From: Acanthamoeba castellanii str. Neff
Taxonomy: Eukaryota; Discosea; Longamoebia; Acanthamoebidae
Assembly (NCBI RefSeq): GCF_000313135.1
Contig: NW_004457262.1
Coordinates: forward strand, 46,431-107,581
Length of the DNA: 61,151 nt
Reading direction: 5' to 3'
A model generated the notes under the pieces. That model saw nothing but the letters and a program-made list of their open reading frames with translations. It made no database searches and had not been told where the DNA came from. The position numbers and the translations under genes are program-made. This document shows, piece by piece, positions 50,526-58,891 of this stretch (position 1 is the first letter of the stretch; the number at the start of each line of letters is the position of its first letter).

Positions 50526-51011
50526 TTCTCTGTTTCGGCTCAATCAAGACGTGCGAGCGATCACTCTTTTCGATGTTTTTCTCTTTGTACCTTCACACCC
50601 ATGTTTTCTCTCCCATTTCTCATCATTCCTGCCATACCGAGTAAGCCACGGAGAGACCACTTCTTGGGATAGAGCTGTGTAAGCTGAAGCCCACTTCACA
50701 TTGATCCTCCTCGGTATTTGTGCTGTCAGCTATCTACTCAGCACCAAGAACCTCCAACATGAAGAAGTGGTGGTAAAGAAAGCCAAGTCTCACCAAGGAG
50801 CAAGATATGGAAAGCACAATGCCCAACAGGATGGTGAAGTATTGGGGTTGTTGTTTGGGATCAGCATCCTTCTCTTCCACCTGTTGTGCAGGGTTCATTT
50901 GTCACACGTGGGCTGTGTGTCCAGCAACTGGCGGGAAAGAAACCAAACAAACAGAATTGGCGGGAAAAAACACAAAAGAAATCAAAACGATTGCCCGATT
51001 GCACAAGATTA
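50526..51011. other. Divergent intergenic region with a CpG-poor insert
   Basis: Between BCCIP (minus) and GINS2 (plus), bases 50652-50906 contain a single CpG (50712). They read as a mixture of short frames (EEVVVKKAKSHQGARYGKH on the plus strand), with no family recognised. The composition matches the other two CpG-free islands, so this may be a third fragment of mobile DNA. The remaining 50907-51011 is the immediate GINS2 upstream region. Confidence 0.45.
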
Positions 51012-52261
51012 ATGGATTCGCCAAAGGTGACTGGCCTTACACCGGCGCAGGTTGAGTTCTTCTCCTCGGAGCAGCTCGTGGAATTCGTTCCCCTTGTAGA
51101 TGCTCCCGCGATTCCTACTCTTTCCGTACGATTTTTCACATCTTCCCCATCCCGCGTGCACATGTTGAACGAGCGCTGCTTTCTGGCCATAGGGGTACCT
51201 AGGGCCTTTCATTGGAGGCAAAGCACTGCAGGTGCCCGTGTGGCTTGCCCTTCAGATGGAGGAGAAGGGCTGGGGCCGCACAGTCACCCCCAACTGGCTG
51301 AGAAATCCGCGTACGCAGAAGCAGCTCCACGTCTTCCGACATGCTTGTGCTGACCTCCGCGCACAGAGCTCTTGCAAGCCCTGCTGGACGCAGAGAAGAA
51401 CAACCCCGACGAGTTCTGCCCAGTGCCGCAACACTACATGGAGCTCACGCAACTGTTCCTCCGAAGCTGCCAGAAGTAAGCACCTCGATGCGCCGCTGGT
51501 GTGGTGTTAGTGATGTTCTCAAGTGCTGAACGTGTCTGCTGGTCGTACGTTTTGCAGTACGGACCGACCCATATCGCAGCAGGTGCTCAGCCTGGTGGAC
51601 TTGTTGTGGAGCGTCCGCGCTGAGAAGAGGAGGGCGGGTGTCGAGGGTGCTGATCTCGTCAACACCCTCGCGTTCAGAGTAGGTTCCCCTCGCCTCTCTC
51701 GCACGCTTCCTCAAAATACTTGCGCTGACGCTCGACACCTTCCCACCCAGCTGGACAACCTTACCATGTTGGAGGCCAACCACTTTCGACGAATTGCCCA
51801 GCTCGCGTTGGACTTCAACCTCGATGCGAAGATGGCCTTCGAAGGGGAGGTGTCACCTCCCGAGCTCGAATCGCTCAACCGACGGGTACGTGTCGCTATA
51901 CGCAGGTTCGCCTCACATACGCTTGTGCTGATTGTCTTCCCGTCGCAGCGAGGAAACCTGGCCGAGCTGCTTGGTTTGGGCAACATCCCCCGGCTGTCCC
52001 AATCTGATCTCTACTCAGGTGAGGGCGTCGCCTCCTCACACAACGCTGAAGCTTCGCTCACGCGCTGCTCTCTGTTCACCAGGTCAACGCTTCTCCCGAT
52101 CCACCTTCGAAGGCAGCGACCAGAGCGGGACGTCGGGCGCCACGAGCCAGCAGAGCGGCGGCACAGGTGAAGAAGACGAAGACGAAGACGACCTTTCGCG
52201 CAGGCCATGGATGGGAGGTAGCGCTGGCGCACCGCCCTCGAACAAGCTACGAAGACTTTAG
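51012..52261 (+). CDS. GINS2: GINS complex subunit Psf2 (GINS2)
   Basis: About seven exons. MDSPKVTGLTPAQVEFFSSE and QLVEFVPLVDAPAI match the Psf2 N-terminal A-domain start. GYLGPFIGGKALQVPVWLAL is the signature beta-strand region, and TVTPNWL follows. The helical part has CPVPQHYMELTQLFLRSC, VLSLVDLLWSVRAEKRRAGV and LDNLTMLEANHFRRIAQLAL. Psf2 is one of four GINS subunits that join Cdc45 and MCM2-7 to make the replicative helicase. The protein extends about 100 residues past the usual Psf2 end with a Ser/Thr/Gly and acidic tail (SGGTGEEDEDEDDLSRRPW). The start codon lies just after a CpG-poor stretch, so the promoter may have been remodelled. Confidence 0.9.
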
Positions 52262-52397
52262 GTACACCTTCTTGCCTACCCATCTTGTTCTGCTTCTTGA
52301 CCCTCTCGCCTCACCAAGTGTAAACGTCAGTGTGTTCGTTGACATGAGACGAGGGGAAGATATTGCAACCGTGCTTCCTATTCTGTTTCTTCATTCG

Positions 52398-52859
52398 CTA
52401 CTCGTTGGCTGCTGCCTGCTCCTGCCTTATCTCCTCCTCGGGTGCCTGCGCGGCCTTGTTCGGTTCCTCTTTGTCGTCGAGCTTGGCCTTTTTGTTCTTT
52501 GGAGACGCGTCCTCCTTGGCCTCCGCTTCGTCGGCCAGTTCCGCAGATGCAACCTTCTCTTCCTTTTCCTTCCTCTTCTCCTCTTCCTTCTCTTCGTCTC
52601 CTTGGTCGCGCTCTCTCTTCTTGCTCGGCTCCACTTCGTCGGGCCGGTCGAGGCTGGTGAGGGCCTCGGGCTTGTGGGCGGCGCGGGCACCGGTCTTGTC
52701 GCTGTGCACCAGGTACTCAGGGTTCTCCTCCGACGCGGCCACCTTGTGGCTCTTGATGGTGGTCGGCTTCGTCAGCTTCTTCTCCACCGTGCCCACAACA
52801 GGCCCCGACGCGCTGTTCCACTCTACCTTCTCGCCTGGCTGGAGCTCCTTGTCTGCCAT
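52398..52859 (-). CDS. Small protein with HVA1/TUDOR-like domain and acidic, Lys-rich tail
   Basis: A single exon of 153 residues. The N-terminal 60 residues (LQPGEKVEWNSASGPVVGTV, KLTKPTTIKSHKVAASEENP, YLVHSDKTGARAAHKPEAL) match the hypervirulence-associated TUDOR domain found in many bacterial and fungal proteins. The rest is Glu/Lys-rich with nuclear-localisation-like KKRERD and NKKAKLDDKE, ending EEEIRQEQAAANE. The despite-its-name domain is a small beta-barrel of unknown ligand; nothing here implies virulence. The same ending recurs in the next gene. The start Met directly precedes the domain. Confidence 0.8.
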   Translation of the reverse strand: MADKELQPGEKVEWNSASGPVVGTVEKKLTKPTTIKSHKVAASEENPEYLVHSDKTGARAAHKPEALTSLDRPDEVEPSKKRERDQGDEEKEEEKRKEKEEKVASAELADEAEAKEDASPKNKKAKLDDKEEPNKAAQAPEEEIRQEQAAANE

Positions 52860-53312
52860 CGTTTGTACGTTCCCTGTGCGCTCTACGTGTGTTTTGTGTC
52901 GTGTGTTGCGTTGTGCGAGTTTTGTGGGCTGTGGCAGCTTCTTCTTGTGTTGGGCGCTCACGTCACGATGTGGGGCGATCAGCAGTTCTGAAGGTATCTC
53001 GCTTCCATTCCGTGTTCACTGTCTACCAGCGACACCCGGGCCCGGGTGCCAATGTGGTTCTCGAAATCTCTTCAGTTCGTCCACGTGCTACACTCGGCCT
53101 TCGGTGCGTCCTTCTCACACGATCCTTGCATTGAATGAACAATCAATTTAGGATGATGAAGTGGGCTCACGTTCTTTTGTTGTGGTTACAGACGTGAACT
53201 CAAAAAACAAACAACGTGATGTCATGAAATATCCAATCATCCAATTATCGTTGGCCATCCTCGCTCATCATCACCCTCTTCTCTCCCTTCCTGTACAGGC
53301 CAATAGTGGACT
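52860..53312. other. Intergenic region between two related small genes
   Basis: About 450 bases, no gene seen. It contains GTGT-rich sequence near 52885 and CACCCGGGCCCGGGTGCC (about 53034-53051), a 16-base perfect palindrome centred on GGGCCC with flanking symmetry, which could be a protein-binding site. Confidence 0.5.
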
Positions 53313-53768
53313 TCACTCGTTGGAGGCGACCTGCTCCTGCCTGACCTCCTCCACGGGGGCCTCGAGCGCCTTGTTGGCCGCAGCGTCGGCGGCCTCGGGC
53401 GTGGCCTCCTCGTCCAGCTTGGGCTTCTTGGAGACGGGCTGCTCGAGCTTGTCCTGGCCGATCAGCTCGTCCTTCTTCTCGAGGTCCACCTTCTTGTCGC
53501 TGTCGCTGTCCTTCTTCTCCTCCTCCTTGTTGCCCTCGCCCTGCTCGCCCAGCTGCTTCTGGAGGTCGAGGCCGGTGCCCTTCTCCTCGCCATCGCGATC
53601 TCGCTTCTTGCCGGCCGCGGCCGACTCGGCGTCGGCCATCTCGATGGGCTTGTCGATGACCCGCGCCTCGAGCTTCTCGTCCTGCTTGCTGGGCATGGGG
53701 TTGGCCACGTCGGTGGGCAGCGACTCCTGGGGGATGGCGGAGGCGGCGTTCTGTTCGGCAGTCGACAT
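53313..53768 (-). CDS. Small acidic, disordered protein sharing its tail with the neighbouring TUDOR-like protein
   Basis: A single exon of 151 residues without any recognisable fold. It is Glu/Lys/Asp/Ala-rich, with basic clusters KKRDRDGEEKG and SKKPKLDEEATPE. It ends APVEEVRQEQVASNE, close to the neighbour's APEEEIRQEQAAANE, and the KKR(D/E)RD and KAKLD/KPKLD clusters correspond in order. It therefore seems to be a tandem relative that lacks or has replaced the TUDOR-like N-terminus. Function unknown. Confidence 0.7.
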   Translation of the reverse strand: MSTAEQNAASAIPQESLPTDVANPMPSKQDEKLEARVIDKPIEMADAESAAAGKKRDRDGEEKGTGLDLQKQLGEQGEGNKEEEKKDSDSDKKVDLEKKDELIGQDKLEQPVSKKPKLDEEATPEAADAAANKALEAPVEEVRQEQVASNE

Positions 53769-54291
53769 GATGATGATAGTAGTGGGGGGGGGTAGTCGAG
53801 GTAGTGGTCTTGTCTTGCTGGGGTGGTGCTCGATCGTCGAAGGCGTGAAGAAGTGAAATGGAATGGCTCACCGATTCAGCCATTTATGCAGGGCGCCCGT
53901 GTGCCGGTGACGAGGCCCCTTCAAAGTGAAGGAAAACCAGAAGAAGTCGAGGCGGTGTGGCTTGCACGGGCTTGGACTTGGCGTACGCTTGGGCTGTAGT
54001 GCTTTCCACTGACACTTCATGTTCTTGTCGCGGCCGCCTTGCAGTCCTCACGCCCGAGTGGCCGAAACTCGAGCCGCCAGGCGAGATCTTAACCCGGAAA
54101 TTCCCGTCGGCTGATGTGGAATTTTAAAAATGAGACATCTATCACTATGGCACATGATTAGAATTATATTGAAAGCTAGTAAACCGAAATTGCCGGGAAA
54201 GAGGGAATAGGGCTTGTGGCTGTTGGGCGACGAAGACTTTGGCGTAAGAGAAGAAAGGACAGCAGTACAACCACACTCGCACGCAACAGCC
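53769..54291. other. Divergent intergenic region, no gene seen
   Basis: About 520 bases between the minus-strand acidic protein and the plus-strand GH8 gene. Presumably it holds both promoters. No repeats or RNA gene noted. Confidence 0.5.
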
Positions 54292-57072
54292 ATGTACTCA
54301 CCAGGTATGTGGTGGCCCCACCCAACATGGCGTCATTGTTGCACTTGTTCAAACATGCACGCAACAATTGCAGGTTGTTCGACTTGCGCGCACAAGGACC
54401 AGATGATAGGGTCGCTCCAGAAGCAGGTCTATGACCTGCAGGCCCGCCTTGCCGTCTACGAGGCACCCCACCACCAGCCGGCTGCCCCACTCCACCCTCC
54501 TCACCACCAGCACGGCGGTGTCCACCTCCCTCACGTGCCCCACCCCCTCCACCACCACCACCATCAGCACCACGGGCAGCCCGCCCCGAGTCTGCCGTCC
54601 CGCCACTCGCCCCACGGTACCTGCCTGGACTCTTCGCCATCGTGCAGTTGCTGTGCGGTTGCTCACATGGGACCGGTCGGGCGTCGGCAGGTGGCTCGGC
54701 GGCGTATCCCTTCCCCCAGCACGTGCAGTACGCCCCCGGCACCACGAAGCCCAACCACGTGTCGCAGGTGCGCCTTCTCTCTCTCCCCCCTCTGTCCTGG
54801 GCCGTTTCGAACCGAGAGCCTAACCCGCTCCCGGCCACCACCAGGATCACCTCGACCGAGACGTGCGCGCCTTTTACGATCACTGGAAGGGCAAATACCT
54901 GCAGGAAGCCGGGCACTGCAACTCCAACGGTTTGCTCCCTTTAGAGCCTGACAGAGTCCTCATACGGACTGACTCGCCATAATTGCGTGTGTGCATGTGT
55001 GCGTGTGTGCGTGTGGTGCGGAGGACAGGCAAGCCGAGGTACCGGGTGATCATGAACAACAACGGCAATGCGTCGGTGTCGGAGGGCCAGGGGTTCGGGA
55101 TGATCATCGTGGCGATGATGGCGGGCCACGAGGCCAAGGCGCGCGAGATCTTCGACGGCCTGTTCCTCTACTGCAAGGACTACCCGAGCTCCATCAACGC
55201 CCGGAACATGGCGTGGAAGGTCAACGCCGACGGCTCGCGTGGAGGCGACAACTCTGCGTTCGACGGCGATGCAGACATCACCTACGGTACCCAACACTTG
55301 ATGCGCTATCGCCGCATCTACGGTCAGTACTCACTCGGTCTTCTTCATGATCCCACGCCAGGTCTGATTCTTGCCGGCAAGCAGTGGGGCAGCACGGGAG
55401 CGGTAGACTACCGGGCGGAGGCTCTGGCCAAACTGGAAGGTAGCTTCTTCTTCTTCTTCTTCGTGCTTGTCCGAATGAGTTGGTTTTTATATTAAATGTT
55501 GTGGTGCGATCAGCGATGGCCTCGTCGATGATTGGACCCGACAGCAAACTGCCTCTACTGGGCGATTGGGTGCAGCCCAACTCGACAGACAAGTTCAGCC
55601 AGTGGAGCACCCGTGCGTCTTGGCTTCCCCCTCCGGATAGCCGCTTTGCCCGCGCTCACTCTCTCCCCTACTGCGCGTGTGCATGCAGGGCCATCGGATT
55701 TCATGTACGGCCACTTCCAAGCGTTTGCGCAGTTCGACCAGCAACGGCGCCAGTTGTGGGAGTCTGTGCTCAGCGCCACCCAGGCCGTGGCCAACCAAGT
55801 TCAGAGGTAACCGGCGCTCCATCATGCCTGGTGGCAGTCGTCAGAGTGGGGCACTTTCTCACCAAACCTGGATTGTTTCGATTATCTGCGCAGAGACCAT
55901 GCGAGTCGCACGGGACTGCTCCCGGACTTCGTTCAGTACGACCGAGGCTGCGGGTCGTACAAGCCCGCCCAGTCGGGCTTCCTCGAGGGCAACAACGACG
56001 GCGCCTACTTCTGCAATGCCGGCCGCATCCCGTGGCGATTTGGTACGTCACCTTCGCTCGAGGTGGTCACGAACTGCCGCCGTTGAGGGCTGACAAGGAG
56101 GTGTGACTGTGGTCACAGGCGTTCATGCACTGCTGCACGGAGACGCAGTGGCTGCTCAGCAAGCCGAGCGAATCTTGAAGTGGGTGGCTTCACAAGGGTC
56201 CATCAAGGCTGGCTATCACCTCGGTGCCACGCCTCCGCTCCGCGGTTCTCGATTTGTCGTTTGGCTCACCTGATGACGCGCAGATGGCCGGCCCATTGGG
56301 GACTACTTCTCGACGTTCTTCGCTTCACCGTTTGTGGTGGCGGCCATGGTGGCGCCCTCGGCCCAGTCCTGGCTCAACAAGATGTACGATGCGATCAAGC
56401 ACAAGAAGGAGAACTACTACGAGGACTGCGTCAACATGCTGTGCCTCCTCACCCTCTCCGGCAACTTCTGGGATCCCACCACGATTGGCACCGGTACGCG
56501 CGTGTCCCACGCCACACCCGAGTAAGGTATGAAGGTCCTAGCTCACCAAGCGCGGTGACGACTGTCCAGGATCGGCGCCCAAGGCGATTGCGACCGGTCA
56601 CGTGAGCGTGGCCGAGCCGATCCAGATGTCCTCCGCCCCAGCGAGCTCTTCTTCGTCTTCGTCATCGACTCACAGCGGCGGTGATGGCCCCGTCGCGGTA
56701 CGCGGGAGTGCCGGCACTGAGTTCACCTTCCTCTCCGGCTCCAACAAGTGGTGGCTCGGCATCTCCATCCCAGGTACCTTTCTTTCGTCGTGTGTGCGTG
56801 TGCGTGTGCGTGTGCGTGTGCGTGTGCGTGTGCGTGTGCGTGTGCGTGTGCGTGTGCGTGTGCGTGCGGTGTCCTGACAGGAGTTGCGTTGCTCAACAGG
56901 TTCGCAGGCTGTGAAGATCGACAGCGGGAACGGGAGGGGCTGGCGGGAGATGGTGGCCGGCTGGGCGCCCGGCATCTGGACCTACCAGTGCGAGGGCGCC
57001 CCATGCGGCTCAGTCCTCCGCTTTATCATCAACAACGGCCGCCAGGAAGAGGCCGTTGCCTGTCCCTACTGA
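54292..57072 (+). CDS. Glycoside hydrolase family 8 endoglucanase with His-rich linker
   Basis: About a dozen exons. A 13-base first exon (MYSPG) joins CSTCAHKDQMIGSLQKQVYD, a short coiled coil, then a linker very rich in His and Pro (about 54465-54615). The GH8 catalytic domain starts at AFYDHWKGKYLQEAGH and shows NASVSEGQGFGMIIVAMM (with the general-acid Glu in SEGQG), MAWKVN, FDGDADITYGLILAGKQWGS (Asp-rich second signature), and PSDFMYGHFQAFAQF. It ends near FWDPTTI. GH8 enzymes hydrolyse beta-1,4-glucans, chitosan or xylan; cellulose of the amoeba cyst wall or bacterial cellulose is a plausible substrate. A C-terminal module of about 100 residues with GSNKWWLGISIPG and AVKIDSGNGRGWREM may bind carbohydrate. 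No signal peptide is visible with this start. The family is mainly bacterial. Confidence 0.85.
56790..56868. repeat. (GTGTGC)n microsatellite in GH8 intron
   Basis: About twelve near-perfect GTGTGC units lie in the intron before the C-terminal module of the GH8 gene. Confidence 0.95.
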
Positions 57073-57113
57073 ACATGCACGTACACGGTTATGCCCCGTT
57101 TGTGGTGTGGACC

Positions 57114-57119
57114 AATAAA
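57114..57119 (+). terminator. Poly(A) signal AATAAA of the GH8 gene
   Basis: AATAAA lies 42 bases after the GH8 stop codon. Confidence 0.65.
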
Positions 57120-57189
57120 AGCAGGACATGCAGCTGATCAGGCGGTTTTATGATATATTGTTCTTGTAACTTGTGGTTGGTCTTATGTC

Positions 57190-57925
57190 ATCTTAGATGG
57201 CAACTCGCACCCGATTCGACGGATTACGAGCCACGTTCTCACAATCCAGTCTTGTTGTTTGCAGCCCAACTGATTGCGAGCTTTGGCAGCGCGCTCGGCT
57301 GGGCATCTCGCCCTGTTCCACAGCCGCGCCCTGCAGCGGGTGCAACTTCTCGGCCGGAGGCGTCTTCACCAAGAACGAGGAGGGGGGATTCAGCATCTAC
57401 ATAGCGCGCTCACGGCGCCCACGACAGCCGGCTTCATTCCCAATTTTGAGTACCATCGTCAACCACCATTTTGATCAAAACTTTGAACGCCACTATCTCG
57501 GCACCTAACTCGCCTCTTCGCACTGCTGACGAACTGAGTCGCCTCGAGACCTGATCACCGTGGGCATCAGCCACCACCAGTCGGTGGCTGCGATGGACTA
57601 CCAGTGCCAGAGCAAATACAAGTACCTCAAGTGGCTCAGCCGCTGCCGTTCTCGGGCAACCCTGCGCTCGCTTTTCACAACTACTACTACTCGATTCACC
57701 TACTTCGCGTTCTACAAGCCGATGGCCTACTTCAACAGCACCACCGCCACGAGGCTTGCCCCAGAGCACCACGGGCATCACCCTCTACGTCACGGGCACC
57801 CCCTCAGCGCCCAAGGTGGACAATGCGGTCAATCGGTATCAGCAGTTGGGCGGCACCACGTGCGCCTCGGCCTCCAGCTCCTCCTCGAGTGCGTCGATGA
57901 TAGAGAACGCCGCCGTGACTCCTTA
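57190..57925 (+). pseudogene. Decayed gene of unknown family with multiple frame shifts
   Basis: Protein-like stretches follow each other in different frames: CSGCNFSAGGVFTKNEEGG (about 57330), TTAGFIPNFEYHRQPPF (about 57425), DYQCQSKYKYLKWL (about 57595), QPLPFSGNPALAFHNYYYSI (about 57635), AFYKPMAYFNSTTAT (about 57708) and GITLYVTGTPSAPKVDNAVN (about 57775), ending MIENAAVTP. Codon-like composition continues across the frame changes, and the spaces are too short for introns in at least two places. I read this as a pseudogene. The AGFIPNF block faintly recalls six-hairpin glycosidases (GH63-like), which is only a guess. Sequencing error is the alternative. Confidence 0.5.
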
Positions 57926-58038
57926 GGTGGCTCAGACTCTCTTTTTGAATGTCGCGTCACATTGAGTACTTTTAATTGTGCCTTTTTATTTTCTGATGTT
58001 TTTCTGCATGGCTCATTTATTTTTATTGTGTGCAGAGG

Positions 58039-58656
58039 ATGGAACAAGAAGAAGATGATTTGAAGTTGAGCGTAGAGTTGTGGCAAGGCATTGGGGAAGC
58101 GGGGGTGAAAGAGCTCACGCCCCTCCAGAGGCGCGCCATTTCCGCGCTGGTGGAGGGGAAGGACGTGGTGGTCGACGCCGGCACGGGGCGCGGCAAAACG
58201 ACGGCCATGGTGATCGGGATCCTCCAGCGAATAGCGGCGCAGGGCCGCAAGGACGCGATGCAGGTCCTGGTGGTCGTACCGGTTCGCGAGCTGACGGTCG
58301 TGACCGACCACATCGTTCGGGTGCTGGGCGTCCACATGGACCTCACGACGCAGCCCGTCGTCGTGTTCCGTCAGAACCACAATCTGCTGGCCAACGCCCA
58401 AGTGGTGACCATCACGCCCGGCAGGCTGCGCGACCTCCTCGAGCGCGGCTTCTTGGACCCGGAGCAGGTGCGGATGCTGGTGTTCGACGATCCCGGCCGT
58501 ATGGTGGATATGGGTTTCGCCGACGAGATCGACTTCATCATCAAGTTCCTGCCCACCGACATACAGCTAGCCATATTCACGGACAGCATGACCGACGGGT
58601 GCAAGGATCTGGCCGAGGCCTACATGTCCCACCCCGTGTACATCACATACCAATAG
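58039..58656 (+). CDS. eIF4A-like single RecA-domain protein with lost DEAD motif
   Basis: An uninterrupted 205-residue frame covers only the first RecA lobe of an eIF4A-type helicase. Counterparts of the conserved motifs are visible but altered. The Q-motif region is TPLQRRAI. Motif I is DAGTGRGKT instead of AQSGTGKT. Ia is PVREL and Ib is TPGRL. Motif II is FDDPGRM where eIF4A has LDEADEM. Motif III is TDS where eIF4A has SAT. The sequence ends MSHPVYITYQ at the point where the linker to lobe 2 would begin. No lobe 2 is found downstream before the next gene. It cannot unwind RNA; it may be a pseudo-helicase or a decayed duplicate that stays open by chance. A poly-T tract and GTGTGCAG just upstream of the Met could be a splice acceptor, so an upstream exon is possible. 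Confidence 0.8.
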   Translation: MEQEEDDLKLSVELWQGIGEAGVKELTPLQRRAISALVEGKDVVVDAGTGRGKTTAMVIGILQRIAAQGRKDAMQVLVVVPVRELTVVTDHIVRVLGVHMDLTTQPVVVFRQNHNLLANAQVVTITPGRLRDLLERGFLDPEQVRMLVFDDPGRMVDMGFADEIDFIIKFLPTDIQLAIFTDSMTDGCKDLAEAYMSHPVYITYQ

Positions 58657-58736
58657 ATCACAAAATATTTGAAATTCCTGTAATTCACCGCATCCATAAC
58701 AGGAACACATAAAATATGTAAGGAATGAAGAGTAGA

Positions 58737-58742
58737 AATAAA
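58737..58742 (+). terminator. Poly(A) signal AATAAA of the eIF4A-like gene
   Basis: AATAAA (in GAAATAAAATAAAC) lies 80 bases after the stop, in support of the frame being transcribed. Confidence 0.5.
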
Positions 58743-58891
58743 ATAAACATGGGACCACAGAGTGACGCCCAGGGAGTGATGGGTTGATGTATGTACAGCA
58801 CCGATCTATTTGGGGACCGTACGCCACAACAAATAAATAAGGGGCGTGGGAAGAAGAGATGATGAGTGAGAGAGAGAGAGAGAGGAAGAAT

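Noticed and set aside
52398..52859. A virulence role, from the name of the hypervirulence-associated TUDOR domain
   Set aside because: The domain is widespread in harmless organisms; nothing in the gene or its context suggests a toxin or effector.
53034..53051. Palindrome CACCCGGGCCCGGGTGCC as a transposon end
   Set aside because: It is a single short GC palindrome with no partner or target duplication nearby, so it is kept only as a note in the intergenic entry.
56790..56868. Regular short repeats that might suggest a CRISPR-like array
   Set aside because: It is a GTGTGC microsatellite without spacers, inside an intron of a eukaryotic gene.
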